Assembly: GCA_002007745.1 (NCBI GenBank)
Contig: CP019882.1
Coordinates: 5,270,001-5,334,000 of the forward strand
Origin: Mycolicibacterium litorale
GTDB taxonomy: Bacteria; Actinomycetota; Actinomycetes; Mycobacteriales; Mycobacteriaceae
Direction of reading: 5' to 3'
Length of the DNA stretch: 64,000 bases
Shown: positions 7,411 to 16,233 of the stretch, piece after piece
Layout: each line of letters begins with the position of its first letter
Numbering within the stretch: position 1 is the stretch's first letter
Translations under genes and position numbers: made by a program
The notes under the pieces: model-generated
Told to the model about the DNA's origin: nothing
Database searches by the model: none
Seen by the model: only the letters and a program-made list of their open reading frames with translations

Positions 7411-8366
7411 ATGAAACGTATTGACGCCTTTGTACATCGGCTGCTGGTCGGCGGATTGGCCGCCGTGCTGCTGTCCGGCATGGTCACCGTGGCGGGTGGA
7501 TCCGCGACCGCGGCGGCGTACTCCCGCCCCGGCCTGCCGGTCGAAACACTGATGGTCCCGTCGGCCGCGATGGGCCGTGACATTCCCGTCAAATTTCAGG
7601 GCGGTGGATCCAAGGCGGTCTACCTGCTTGACGGCTTGCGGGCCCGCGACGACGACAGCGGCTGGAACATCGAAACGGCCGCATTCGAGAACTACTACGA
7701 ATCAGGATTGTCGGTCGTCATGCCGGTGGGGGCATGTCGAGCTTCTACACGAACTGGCAGGGGCCGGCCGTCGGCAACGGCACCACCTACAACTACCAGT
7801 GGGAGACTTTCCTGACCTCGGAGTTGCCCGCCTACCTGGCGGCCAACAAGGGCATCTCCACGACCGGGAACGCCGTCGTGGGACTTTCCATGTCCGGAAG
7901 CGCGGCACTGATCCTGGCGGCTTACCATCCCGGTCAATTCCGTTATGCCGGTTCACTTTCCGGGTTCTTGAACCTCTCCGACGGAATCTGGCCGACGCTG
8001 GTCGGCATCGCGATGCGTGATGCGGGTGGATTCGACGCCACCGCCATGTGGGGCCCGGGGGGCGGACCGGCGTGGCGGCGCAACGACCCGACCGTGAACG
8101 TCGGGCTGCTGGTCAACAACGGCACCCGAATCTGGGTCTACTGCGGCAACGGAACCCCCGGAGAGCTGGGCGGCGCCGACGTGCCAGCGTCGCTGCTGGA
8201 GAGCATCACGCTCGACAGCAACAAGAACTTTCAGCGGGTCTACACCGCAGCGGGCGGGCGCAACGGAACCTTCAACTTCCCGCCCAACGGCACGCACGGA
8301 TGGGGTTACTGGGGCTCGCAGCTCAACGCCATGAAGCCGGATATCCAACGCACCCTCAACGGCTGA
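7411..8366 (+). CDS. Antigen 85-type mycolyltransferase, frameshifted
   Basis: A secreted mycolyltransferase/esterase of the Fbp (antigen 85) family, which moves mycolic acids between trehalose esters and arabinogalactan. A signal peptide (KRIDAFVHRLL, then an alanine-rich core ending TAAAYS) is followed by RPGLPVETLMVPS, the nucleophile elbow GLSMSGSAA and the catalytic His in NGTHGWGYW. The frame breaks at the G5 run 7728-7732: VVMPVGG ends in one frame and MSSFYTNW continues in the next. One added G restores a 318-residue protein of normal length. I treat it as one gene with a probable sequencing error; a true null allele is the alternative. Confidence 0.85.
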
Positions 8367-8379
8367 CGCCGGCTCTGCC

Positions 8380-8443
8380 TCGCCGACAGTAACGTCACGG
8401 CGCAAAATCCCGCCTGGGACCGCCATGAGGTTACTGTCGGCGA
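8380..8443. terminator. Stem-loop between convergent antigen-85 and ltp2 genes
   Basis: TCGCCGACAGTAAC (8380-8393) and its exact complement GTTACTGTCGGCGA (8430-8443) flank a 36-nt loop in the 81-bp space between convergent stop codons. A bidirectional terminator is the simplest reading. Confidence 0.6.
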
Positions 8444-8447
8444 AACG

Positions 8448-9614
8448 TCAGCCCAGGATCAGCCCGGAGGTCGGAACACCGGTGCCCGCGGTGACCAACA
8501 CATGCTCGACGTCGTCCACCTGGTTCACCGAGGTGCCGCGGAGCTGACGAACCCCCTCGGCGATGCCGTTCATACCGTGGATGTAGGCCTCGCCGAGTTG
8601 GCCGCCGTGCGTGTTGATCGGCAACCTACCGCCGATCTCCAGCGCCCCGTCCTTGACGAAGTCCTTGGCATCACCCGGCGCGCAGAACCCCAACTCCTCC
8701 AACTGAATCAGCGTGAAGGGGGTGAAGTGGTCATAGAGGATCGCCGTCTGGATATCGGTCTGCGTCAGCCCGGACTGCTCCCACAGCTGTCTGCCGACCA
8801 AACCCATCTCCGGCAGGCCGAGTTCGGGCCGGTAGTAGCTGGTCATCGAGTACTGGTTGGGGCTCGACCCTTGGGCGGCCGCCTCGATGATCGCGGGCCG
8901 GTGCTTCAAGTCCTTCGCGCGCTCCGGTGAGGTGATGACCAGGGCCACACCGCCGTCGGTCTCCTGGCAGCAGTCCAGCAGCCGCAGCGGCTCGGCGATC
9001 CAGCGCGACGCCTGATGGTCCTCGATGGTGATCGGCTTCTGGTAGAAATACGCCTTCGGGTTGTTGGCCGCGTGCCTGCGGTCGGCGACCGACACCGCAC
9101 CGAAATCGCGGCTCGTAGCACCCGACAGGTGCATGTAACGCTGAGCGATCATCGCCACCTGCGCCGCCGGTGTCGAGAGCCCGTGCGGGTAGGAGAACGA
9201 ATTGTCCACCCCGGTGGAGTCGGCATTCTCGACCAGCCGCATCTGCACCTGGCCGAACCGCATCCCGGAACGCTCGTTGAAAGCGCGGTACGCCACAACG
9301 CAATCCGCGACGCCGGTGGCGACCGCGATGGCCGCCTGCTGGACGGTGGCGCAGGCCGCACCGCCGCCGTGGTGGATCTTGGAGAAGAACTTCAGGTCAC
9401 CGATACCGGTGGCCCGAGCGACCGCCACCTCGGTGTTGGAATCCATGGTGAACGTCGTCATACCGTCGACGTCGGCCGGCGTCAGCCCCGCATCATCGAG
9501 CGCGTCGAGCACCGCCTCCGCGGCGAGCCGCAACTCGCTGCGGCCGGAGTTCTTCGAGAAGTCGGTGGCACCGATACCGACGATCGCCGCCTTACCGCTC
9601 AGCTCGCCCGGCAT
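8448..9614 (-). CDS. ltp2: Steroid side-chain retro-aldolase Ltp2 (thiolase-like)
   Basis: A 388-residue non-decarboxylating thiolase-superfamily enzyme. In cholesterol catabolism Ltp2 cleaves the 17-hydroxy-20-oxo steroid CoA thioester to release propionyl-CoA, working on a complex with the ChsH1-ChsH2 hydratase. Sequence blocks such as AAIVGIGATDFSKNSGRSEL at the start and INTHGGQLGEAYIHGMNGIA near the end agree closely with Rv3540c. ATG 9614 overlaps the chsH1 stop; an in-frame GTG sits one codon upstream. Last gene of the leftward side-chain operon. Confidence 0.95.
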   Translation of the reverse strand: MPGELSGKAAIVGIGATDFSKNSGRSELRLAAEAVLDALDDAGLTPADVDGMTTFTMDSNTEVAVARATGIGDLKFFSKIHHGGGAACATVQQAAIAVATGVADCVVAYRAFNERSGMRFGQVQMRLVENADSTGVDNSFSYPHGLSTPAAQVAMIAQRYMHLSGATSRDFGAVSVADRRHAANNPKAYFYQKPITIEDHQASRWIAEPLRLLDCCQETDGGVALVITSPERAKDLKHRPAIIEAAAQGSSPNQYSMTSYYRPELGLPEMGLVGRQLWEQSGLTQTDIQTAILYDHFTPFTLIQLEELGFCAPGDAKDFVKDGALEIGGRLPINTHGGQLGEAYIHGMNGIAEGVRQLRGTSVNQVDDVEHVLVTAGTGVPTSGLILG

Positions 9615-10015
9615 CACGCGGCACCGATCGTCAGCGTGGCGTTGGCGATCACGTGATCGCCAAGACTGTTGCTGCCCACGATTTTCAGCGTGATCAAGCC
9701 GTCCTCCACTGCAGTGACCTCACCGGTGAACGTCACCGTGTCGTAGGCATACCAGGGCACGCCCAGGCGCAGACCGATCGACTTGATGACGGCGGTCGGG
9801 CCGGCCCAGTCGGTGATGAACCGCTGCACCAGACCGGTGTCGGTGAGGATGTTGACGAAGATGTCCTTGGACCCCTTGGCCTGAGCCTTGTCCCGGTCGT
9901 GGTGGACATCCTGATAGTCGCGGGTGGCGATCGCCGTCGAGACGATGAACGTCGGATCGCCGTAGAACTTGAGCTCGGGCAGCTTGGTGCCGACCTCGAT
10001 GGCAGGCGCGCTCAT
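9614..10015 (-). CDS. chsH1: ChsH1, MaoC-like steroid enoyl-CoA hydratase small subunit
   Basis: A 133-residue MaoC/hot-dog protein, partner of ChsH2 in the heteromeric hydratase that adds water to the 17(20)-unsaturated 3-oxo-pregna CoA. The hydratase-2 type motif appears as RDYQDVHHDRDKAQAKGSKD, with the Asp/His dyad of the active site. ATG 10015 overlaps the chsH2 stop. Order and length match Rv3541c. Confidence 0.93.
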   Translation of the reverse strand: MSAPAIEVGTKLPELKFYGDPTFIVSTAIATRDYQDVHHDRDKAQAKGSKDIFVNILTDTGLVQRFITDWAGPTAVIKSIGLRLGVPWYAYDTVTFTGEVTAVEDGLITLKIVGSNSLGDHVIANATLTIGAA

Positions 10016-10986
10016 TCGGCCGGCTCCCACGCGTAGTTGGTCCAGGCCGGCCCGACGTCGTTGGCCGGGAAGTCGATATACATGGCGCGCACCGGCATTC
10101 CGATCTTCACAGTCGAGGGGTCGACGTTGCGGAGCTCGCCGAGCATCCGAACGCCTTCTTCGAGTTCGACGAGGGCGATGACGAACGGCAGGGTCCGGCC
10201 GGGCACCTTCGGCGCGTGGTGCACGACGAAGCTGAAGACCGTGCCGTTGCCGCTGGCGACGACGTAGTCGGTCTCCTGGTCCTTCGGCAGCCACAGCGCG
10301 GGGATCGGCGGATGGACCAGCGTGCCGTCGTCGCGCTTCTGGATGCGCAGCTCGTGCGCGTTGACGCCGTCCCAGAAGAACTTGGTGTCCTTCGACGAGG
10401 CCGGGCGCATGGCGGAGTCGGCATCGAGGTCGTCCGGCACCGACGAGGGAGAGGGCTCCTTGGCCGCGTCTTTTTCAGCGGGGATGAACTTCATGATGCG
10501 CCACATCATCTCGGCAACATCCTCATCACCGACCGACCAGGTGATGGTCTGGGTGATGAAGAACGCCTCGCCCAGCGCGGTCTGCTTGGGGCCGACGACG
10601 TCGGTCAGCTCCGCGGCGACGCTGACCTCTTCACCGGGCCGCAGGTAGCGGTGGTAGGTCTGCTCGCAGTTGGTCGCGACCACACCGATATAGCCTGCGT
10701 CGTCGAACAACTCGATGATCTTGCCGAGCGGGTCGTCGTCGGGGCGAACGCCACCGAGACCCATCATCGTCCACACCTGGATCATCGCCGGCGGTGCGAC
10801 GAGCCCGGGATGGCCGGCCTCCTTGGCGGCGGACTCGTCGACGTAGATCGGGTTCTTGTCGCCGATCGCGTCGAGCCAGTGGTCGATCATCGGCTGGTTC
10901 ACCGGATGCCGACCCACCCGCGGCTTGCTCTTACCTTCGGCCTTGACCCGCTCGGCGGCCGCCTTGATGTCGTCTACGGCACTCAC
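10012..10986 (-). CDS. chsH2: ChsH2, steroid enoyl-CoA hydratase large subunit with DUF35 domain
   Basis: A 324-residue two-domain protein: an N-terminal MaoC-like half (GRHPVNQPMIDHWLDAIGD onward) and a C-terminal OB-fold DUF35 half (FWDGVNAHELRIQKRDDGTL, then ALVELEEGVRM). The DUF35 part is the docking site for Ltp2 in this pathway. The start is taken as GTG 10986 (SAVDDIKAAA). A 32-bp tandem repeat begins just upstream and separates it from chsE2, unlike the overlapping junctions elsewhere in the operon. Confidence 0.93.
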   Translation of the reverse strand: MSAVDDIKAAAERVKAEGKSKPRVGRHPVNQPMIDHWLDAIGDKNPIYVDESAAKEAGHPGLVAPPAMIQVWTMMGLGGVRPDDDPLGKIIELFDDAGYIGVVATNCEQTYHRYLRPGEEVSVAAELTDVVGPKQTALGEAFFITQTITWSVGDEDVAEMMWRIMKFIPAEKDAAKEPSPSSVPDDLDADSAMRPASSKDTKFFWDGVNAHELRIQKRDDGTLVHPPIPALWLPKDQETDYVVASGNGTVFSFVVHHAPKVPGRTLPFVIALVELEEGVRMLGELRNVDPSTVKIGMPVRAMYIDFPANDVGPAWTNYAWEPAE

Positions 10987-10993
10987 TGTTGTC

Positions 10994-11080
10994 CGTTCTT
11001 CGCGCAAGCGCTCATCGGGGTCCTTCGTTCTTCGCGCAAGCGCTCATCGGGGTCCTTCGTTCTTCGCGCAAGCGCTCATC
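10994..11080. repeat. 32-bp tandem repeat, 2.7 copies, between chsE2 and chsH2
   Basis: The unit beginning CGTTCTTCGCGCAAGCGCTC recurs at 10994, 11026 and 11058 without visible differences, and the third copy is cut short at 11080. The chsE2 stop codon falls inside the last copy, so that protein's end is set by the repeat. It is too short and regular, with no spacers, to be CRISPR. Confidence 0.9.
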
Positions 11081-12242
11081 ACCGCGGGACCCTCGGCACC
11101 TTCAGACCAGCAGCGGCAATCATCTCTCGCATCACCTCGTTGACTCCACCGCCGAACGTGATCACCAGATTGCGCTTGGTCTGGCTGTCCAGCCACTCCA
11201 TCAGCTCCGAGGTCTCCGGATCGGCCGGATTGCCGTGTGCGGCAACAATTTCCTCGGCCAGCCGGCCCGCATACTGGATGCGCTCGGTGCCGAAAACCTT
11301 GGTGGCGGCCGCATCCGCGACGTCGATGTTCTCCCCCGATGCGGCAACCTGCCAGTTGAGCAGCTCGTTGATGCGCCACATCGCCCTGAGCTCACCCAGG
11401 GAACGCTTGACGTCGGCATGATCGAGCGGGGTGTCCCCATTGCTGCCGGGCTTGGACGCCCACGCATGCACCTTGTCGTACAGCGCGGCGAACCGTCCGG
11501 CCGGCCCGAGCATGACCCGCTCGTTGTTGAGCTGGGTGGTGATCAGCCGCCAACCGCCATTCTCCTCGCCGACCAGCATGTCGGCCGGCACCCGCACGTC
11601 GTTGTAGTACGTCGCGTTGGTGTGGTGGGCGCCGTCAGACAGGATGACCGGAGTCCAGGAGTAGCCCGGATCCTTGGTGTCGACGATCAGGATCGAAATG
11701 CCCTTGTGCTTCACCGCCTGCGGATCGGTGCGGCAGGCCAGCCAGACGTAGTCGGCGTCGTGTCCGCCGGTGGTCCACATCTTCTGGCCGTTCACGATGT
11801 ACTCATCGCCCTGCTTGACCGCCGTGGTCCGCAGCGAGGCCAGGTCGGTGCCGGCGTCCGGCTCGCTGTAGCCGATGGCGAAATGCACCTCGCCGGCGAG
11901 GATGGCGGGCAAGAACTTCTTCTTCTGTGCCTCGGTTCCGTACTGCTGCAGCGTCGGGCCCACGGTCTGCAACGTGACCGCCGGCAGCGGCACGTCGGCA
12001 CGCTGGGCCTCGTTGACGAAGATCGACTGCTCGATGGGACCGTAACCCAGCCCGCCGTACTCCTTGGGCCACCCGACACCGAGCTTGCCGTCGGAGCCCA
12101 TCCGCTTGATGATCGTCCGATAGGCCTCGTTGTGCCGGTCGGACTCCATCGCCTTGGCTTCCTCGGGCGAGATGAGATTCGAGAAGTATTCCCGCAGTTC
12201 GGCTTGCAGCTGCCTCTGCTCGGGGGTCAGCTCGATGAACAT
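11079..12242 (-). CDS. chsE2: ChsE2 (FadE29) steroid acyl-CoA dehydrogenase subunit
   Basis: A 387-residue acyl-CoA dehydrogenase subunit. ChsE1 and ChsE2 form an alpha2-beta2 flavoenzyme that desaturates the three-carbon side chain of 3-oxo-4-pregnene-20-carboxyl-CoA. The N-terminal FIELTPEQRQLQAELREYF and FAIGYSEPDAGTDLASL are diagnostic of the FadE29 type, and the length equals Rv3543c. It abuts the chsE1 stop with no gap. The C-terminus KVPRVPR ends in the tandem repeat. Confidence 0.93.
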   Translation of the reverse strand: MFIELTPEQRQLQAELREYFSNLISPEEAKAMESDRHNEAYRTIIKRMGSDGKLGVGWPKEYGGLGYGPIEQSIFVNEAQRADVPLPAVTLQTVGPTLQQYGTEAQKKKFLPAILAGEVHFAIGYSEPDAGTDLASLRTTAVKQGDEYIVNGQKMWTTGGHDADYVWLACRTDPQAVKHKGISILIVDTKDPGYSWTPVILSDGAHHTNATYYNDVRVPADMLVGEENGGWRLITTQLNNERVMLGPAGRFAALYDKVHAWASKPGSNGDTPLDHADVKRSLGELRAMWRINELLNWQVAASGENIDVADAAATKVFGTERIQYAGRLAEEIVAAHGNPADPETSELMEWLDSQTKRNLVITFGGGVNEVMREMIAAAGLKVPRVPR

Positions 12243-13250
12243 TTACGCTCCCACCAGTTCGAGGCGGTGTGCCTTACCACCCAACATTCGGGTCAGGTCC
12301 TTGATCGACTCGTAATAGCGGTGCATCGGGTAGGTGATGTCCATCCCCATGCCGCCATGCAGATGGTGGCACAGCTGCATCACCGGCGGCGCCTGGGAGG
12401 CGACCCAATAGCCAAGGACGTCAAGGTCTTCGGTGGCATCGCGCCCCTCGGCGAGCAACCAGGAGGCAGACGTCGACGCCAGCGTGATGGTCCGCGACGC
12501 GATGTAGATCTCGGCGAGCTGGGCTGCGACGGTCTGGAAAGTCGACAGCGGCTTGCCGAACTGCTCACGGGTGGCGACGTAATCCGCGGTGAGCCGCAGT
12601 GCGCCGGCCACCAACCCGGACGCGAAGGCGCCGATGGCGGCCACGGCCAGCTGGTTGACCCGCCGCACGGTATCCACGCCACCCAGGACGTCGGCACCGG
12701 CGACCGGAGTCTCGGCGAAGGTGACGACGTACTCGTCGGAGTGATTGGAGGCCGGTGTCTGAGTCAGCGTCACGCCGGCTGCCTTGGGCGACACCACGAC
12801 CACACCGTTGTCGGTGCTGACGACCATCCAGTCCGCCCGCTCCGCATAGGGAACCCCGATCTTGGTGCCGTTGAGCTTGCCGTCGGCCAACCGGGTCGCC
12901 GGCCGCTCGGGCAGCGCGTGGCCGGGCTCGTTGAGCGCCGCGGTCAATAGCGCACCGTTGGCGACACCGGCCAGGTAGCGATCCTGCTGCTCGTCGGAGG
13001 CCAGACCCAACAGTGGAAGCAACCCCAGACCCAGCGTTGCGAACGCCGGGCTCACGGTGCCGAACCTGCCGATCTGGGTGAGCGCCGCCGTGATCTCGGC
13101 CAATCCGAGGCCGTCACCGCCGAGCCGCTCTGGGACGCCGAACGCCACGATGCCACCGGCGACCAGCGCTTCCCAGCTGTTGTCCCGCTCGAGCGCCGAC
13201 GTCACCACATCAGTGACAGCCTGCTGCCCTTCGTCCGGACTGAAGTCCAC
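12243..13250 (-). CDS. chsE1: ChsE1 (FadE28) steroid acyl-CoA dehydrogenase subunit
   Basis: A 335-residue partner of ChsE2. It begins DFSPDEGQQAVTDVVTSALER and ends in a helical domain containing HLHGGMGMDITYPMHRYY, as in Rv3544c. The GTG start is supported by a strong AAGGAGGA site eight bases upstream. Between cyp125 and this gene there are 34 bp, so the whole leftward run cyp125-chsE1-chsE2-chsH2-chsH1-ltp2 is probably one KstR-controlled operon. Confidence 0.93.
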   Translation of the reverse strand: MDFSPDEGQQAVTDVVTSALERDNSWEALVAGGIVAFGVPERLGGDGLGLAEITAALTQIGRFGTVSPAFATLGLGLLPLLGLASDEQQDRYLAGVANGALLTAALNEPGHALPERPATRLADGKLNGTKIGVPYAERADWMVVSTDNGVVVVSPKAAGVTLTQTPASNHSDEYVVTFAETPVAGADVLGGVDTVRRVNQLAVAAIGAFASGLVAGALRLTADYVATREQFGKPLSTFQTVAAQLAEIYIASRTITLASTSASWLLAEGRDATEDLDVLGYWVASQAPPVMQLCHHLHGGMGMDITYPMHRYYESIKDLTRMLGGKAHRLELVGA

Positions 13251-13284
13251 GAAGAATCCTCCTTGATTCTCAAGCGGTGAGCGT

Positions 13285-14525
13285 TTAGGCCGATGCCCCC
13301 GTGTAGTCGACCTGCCAGTGCTTGATTCCGTTGAGCCACCCCGAACGTAGCCGTTCCGGGGTGCTGATCGGTGTGAGATCCGGCATGTGGTCAGCGATTG
13401 CGTTGAACATCAGGTTGATGGTCATCTTGGCCAGGTTGGCGCCGACGCAATAGTGCACCCCGGTGCCGCCGAACCCGACGTGCGGATTCGGGTTGCGCAA
13501 GATGTTGAACGTGTGCGGATCGTCGAAGACCTCTTCGTCGAAGTTGGCCGACCGGTAGAACATCGCCACCCGCTGGCCCTTCTTGATGGTCACGCCACCC
13601 AGCTCGACGTCCTCGGTGGCGGTGCGCTGGAACGCGGTGACGGGAGTCGCCCAGCGGACGATCTCGTCGGCGGCGGTCTCGGGCCGGTCCTTCTTGTAGA
13701 GCTCCCACTGATCGGGATTGTTGGCGAAGGCAACCATCCCGTGGGTGATGGAGTTGCGGGTGGTCTCGTTACCGGCGACCGCCAGCATCATCACGAAGAA
13801 TCCGAACTCGTCCTCGGAGAGCTTCTCGCCGTCGATGTCGGCGTTGACCAGAGCGGTGACGATGTCCTCACCGGGGTTCTCGGTTTTGACCCCGGCCATG
13901 TGCATCGCGTAGGCCAATACTTCCATCGACGACTGCTTGGGGTCGACGTGCGCGAACTCGGGATCCTCGCCACCGGTCATCTCGTTGGACCAGCGGAAGA
14001 GTTTCTCGCGGTCCTCCTGCGGGACACCCAGCAAACCGGCGATCGCCTGCAGCGGAAGCTCGCAGGAGACCTGCTCGACGAAGTCGCCGGTGCCTTCCGC
14101 GGACGCGGCTTTGGCGATGGCCTGAGCCCGCTCGTTGAGCTCGTCCTTGAGCCGGTCGATCGCGCGGGGGTGAAACCCTTGGAGATGATGCGCCGCAGCC
14201 GGTCGTGGTGCTCGCCGTCCATGTTGAGCATCACGAAGCGCTGCAGGTCGATGTCCTCGCGCGCCATGTCGTCCGCAAACTGCGGGATAGCCCCGTTCTC
14301 CCAGCTGGAGAACACGTCGTTGCGGCGCGAGACCTCTTTGACGTCCTTGTGCTTGGTGACGACCCAGTAACCGCCGTCGTTGAACCCGCCCTTTCCGATA
14401 GGCTGCTCGCACCACCAAATCGGCGCGACTTTGCGCAGCTCAGCCAGTTCTTCGACCGGCAACTTCTGCAGATTCCGGTCCGGATCCAGGAAGTCGAATC
14501 CGTGCGGCAGGTTGGGGGTTGGCAT
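13285..14525 (-). CDS. cyp125: Cholesterol C26/C27-hydroxylase CYP125, frameshifted
   Basis: The cytochrome P450 that starts sterol side-chain oxidation at the terminal methyl group. Clear features are the I-helix AVAGNETTRNS, the ExxR region, and the heme-binding loop GFGGTGVHYCVGANLA. The frame breaks at 14166-14170: on the coding strand IISKGFTP is followed by a C5 run where C6 would give RAIDRLKDELNERA in frame. With one added base the protein is 413 residues, in family range. The ATG has GAGGAG upstream. Two KstR-type operators lie between it and divergent fadA5. A sequencing error is more likely than loss, because the rest is intact. Confidence 0.92.
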
Positions 14526-14542
14526 GATCGCGCGCTCCTCAA

Positions 14543-14556
14543 TATGACGTGTTCTA
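14543..14556. promoter_or_regulatory. KstR-type operator, cyp125 side (one mismatch)
   Basis: TATGACGTGTTCTA matches the KstR consensus TnnAACnnGTTnnA except for G in place of the first A of AAC. It is 18 bp upstream of the cyp125 start codon, suited to repress that promoter. Confidence 0.65.
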
Positions 14557-14621
14557 GTGCCAGTAAAACATGGCTTCACCGCAGACAAAAGGCACTGCGG
14601 CATCCTCGCTTGTCAGAGTAA

Positions 14622-14635
14622 TGAAACGTGTTCTA
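14622..14635. promoter_or_regulatory. KstR operator, fadA5 side (exact match)
   Basis: TGAAACGTGTTCTA fits TnnAACnnGTTnnA at every fixed position. It ends 10 bp before the fadA5 ATG and overlaps the putative -10 box, so bound KstR would block the promoter directly. KstR is the TetR-type repressor of the side-chain and A/B-ring genes; it is not encoded in this window. Confidence 0.85.
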
Positions 14636-14639
14636 GCCT
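14634..14639 (+). promoter_or_regulatory. Putative leaderless -10 box of fadA5
   Basis: TAGCCT fits the mycobacterial -10 pattern TAnnnT and lies six bases before the ATG, the spacing of leaderless transcripts. There is no ribosome binding site before the ATG, which agrees with leaderless translation. Confidence 0.5.
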
Positions 14640-14645
14640 GACCGC

Positions 14646-15809
14646 ATGGGTAATCCTGTCATCGTCGAAGCCACCCGCAGCCCGATCGGGAAGCGAGGCG
14701 GCTGGCTGTCCGGCCTGCATGCCACCGAGTTACTCGGTGCTGTCCAGAAGGCTCTTGTCGACAAGGCCGGCATCGACGCGGGCGAGGTCGAGCAGGTCAT
14801 CGGTGGGTGCGTCACCCAGTACGGCGAGCAGTCCAACAACATCACCCGGGTGGCGTGGCTGACCGCGGGACTGCCCGAGCAGATCGGCGCCACCACCGTC
14901 GACTGCCAGTGCGGCAGCGCCCAGCAGGCCAATCATCTGATCGCCGGACTGATCGCGACCGGCGCGATCGACGTCGGCATCGCCTGCGGTATCGAAGCCA
15001 TGAGCCGCGTCGGCCTCGGCGCCAATGCCGGACCGGACCGCTCACTGATCCGCGCCTCGTCGTGGGACATCGACATGCCTGATCAGTTCACCGCCGCCGA
15101 GCGGATCGCCAAGCGCCGCGGCATCACCCGTGAGGACCTCGACCATCTCGGCTTCCTGTCCCAGCAACGAGCCAAGCGGGCCTGGGACGAGCACCGCTTC
15201 GACCGGGAGATCTCCCCGATCGAGGCGCCGATTCTCGACGAGAACAAGCGCCCCACCGCTGAGCGGCACATGGTCGGCCGCGACCAGGGCCTGCGCGACA
15301 CCACGATGGAAGGGCTCGCCGGACTCAAGCCGGTGATGGAGGGCGCCATGCACACCGCGGGCACCTCCTCGCAGATCTCCGACGGCGCCGCCGCTGTGCT
15401 GTGGATGGACGAGGACAAGGCGCGCGCGCTGGGTCTCAAGCCGCGGGCTCGTATCGTCAGCCAGGCCCTCGTCGGCGCCGAAACCTACTACCACCTCGAC
15501 GGCCCGGTGCAGTCCACCGCCCGGGTGCTGGAGAAGGCCGGCATGAAGCTCGGCGATATCGACCTGGTCGAGATCAACGAGGCCTTCGCCTCGGTGGTGC
15601 TGTCCTGGGCGCAGGTGCACGACGCCGACATGGACAAGGTCAACGTCAACGGCGGAGCCATCGCGCTCGGCCACCCGGTCGGCAGCACCGGCAGCCGGTT
15701 GATCACCACCGCCCTGCACGAACTCGAGCGCACCGATCAGAGCACTGCCCTGATCACCATGTGTGCCGGTGGCGCACTGTCGACCGGAACCATCATCGAG
15801 CGGATCTAA
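14646..15809 (+). CDS. fadA5: Steroid side-chain beta-ketothiolase FadA5
   Basis: A 387-residue thiolase that removes acetyl-CoA or propionyl-CoA units from the cholesterol side chain. The nucleophile is Cys89 in DCQCGSAQQA; the catalytic His lies in GGAIALGHPVGSTG and the second Cys in MCAGGALSTG. Length and gene position match Rv3546. Transcription diverges from cyp125 across two KstR-type sites. The stop TAA shares its last base with the next ATG. Confidence 0.96.
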   Translation: MGNPVIVEATRSPIGKRGGWLSGLHATELLGAVQKALVDKAGIDAGEVEQVIGGCVTQYGEQSNNITRVAWLTAGLPEQIGATTVDCQCGSAQQANHLIAGLIATGAIDVGIACGIEAMSRVGLGANAGPDRSLIRASSWDIDMPDQFTAAERIAKRRGITREDLDHLGFLSQQRAKRAWDEHRFDREISPIEAPILDENKRPTAERHMVGRDQGLRDTTMEGLAGLKPVMEGAMHTAGTSSQISDGAAAVLWMDEDKARALGLKPRARIVSQALVGAETYYHLDGPVQSTARVLEKAGMKLGDIDLVEINEAFASVVLSWAQVHDADMDKVNVNGGAIALGHPVGSTGSRLITTALHELERTDQSTALITMCAGGALSTGTIIERI

Positions 15810-16219
15810 TGCCCAGCGACGGCGGGCAGGAGCGCAGCGACCCGGGGATGGTTACCGACGAAGAGCGGATCGCGGCGGCACGGGCATACATAGAGGCTCT
15901 CGCCAGTCACAAGGCGGACGATGTGCCGTTCGCGCCGGGCTGCACGCGCATCGAGTTCGGCGTCAAAACCGGATTCTCCGGAGATCAATTGCGCCGCAGC
16001 CTCAATCGCGGCCCGCAATACCTCGTCATCAAGTCGGTCAGCGAGCCGGAGTTCAGTGTGAACGGCGATGAGGTGCACGCCCGATTCGAACTCCTCACCA
16101 AACCGACGCTCGCGGGCCGACGAGTCGCCGCACGGATCGACGAGACATTTCTGATCCCGGCCGCCGATGGCAAGATCCATCACATTCGGGCGATCGTTCG
16201 CCCGTTCATCAAGAGCTAG
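15809..16219 (+). CDS. NTF2/SnoaL-like small protein (DUF8021-like) coupled to fadA5
   Basis: A 136-residue protein. From residue 14 it reads as a cone-shaped NTF2-like fold (EERIAAARAYIEALASHKAD, then a beta-rich half ending HHIRAIVRPFI). Such folds bind or isomerise small hydrophobic ligands, so a steroid or acyl-CoA ligand is plausible but unproven. The first 14 residues (SDGGQERSDPGM) come from a dispersed GC-rich repeat; GTG or ATG codons after it could be the original start. It is not part of the M. tuberculosis Rv3546-Rv3547 order. Confidence 0.7.
   Translation: MPSDGGQERSDPGMVTDEERIAAARAYIEALASHKADDVPFAPGCTRIEFGVKTGFSGDQLRRSLNRGPQYLVIKSVSEPEFSVNGDEVHARFELLTKPTLAGRRVAARIDETFLIPAADGKIHHIRAIVRPFIKS
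15821..15850 (+). repeat. Dispersed GGCGGG-type repeat, copy in the NTF2-like gene
   Basis: Begins GGCGGGCAGGAGCGCAGCGA and continues CCCGGGGATG. The same element occurs as three tandem copies at 40308-40415 and as a variant at 44419-44448. Here it is translated as GGQERSDPGM. Confidence 0.85.
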
Positions 16220-16233
16220 CCCGAGGAGCCCTC

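Noticed and set aside
8448..9614. Plain acetyl-CoA acetyltransferase
   Set aside because: Sequence blocks and the chsH1-chsH2 context identify the Ltp2 retro-aldolase rather than a biosynthetic or degradative thiolase.
10994..11080. Possible CRISPR array
   Set aside because: The units are contiguous 32-mers with no spacers, and no cas genes are present.
10989..12950. 653-codon open frame opposite chsE2 and chsE1
   Set aside because: Antisense to two clearly identified acyl-CoA dehydrogenase subunits; low-complexity composition and no recognisable domain.
13285..14525. Reading cyp125 as a genuine pseudogene
   Set aside because: A single missing C in a C5 run is the only lesion, and the same lesion type recurs in other intact genes, so an error is more economical.
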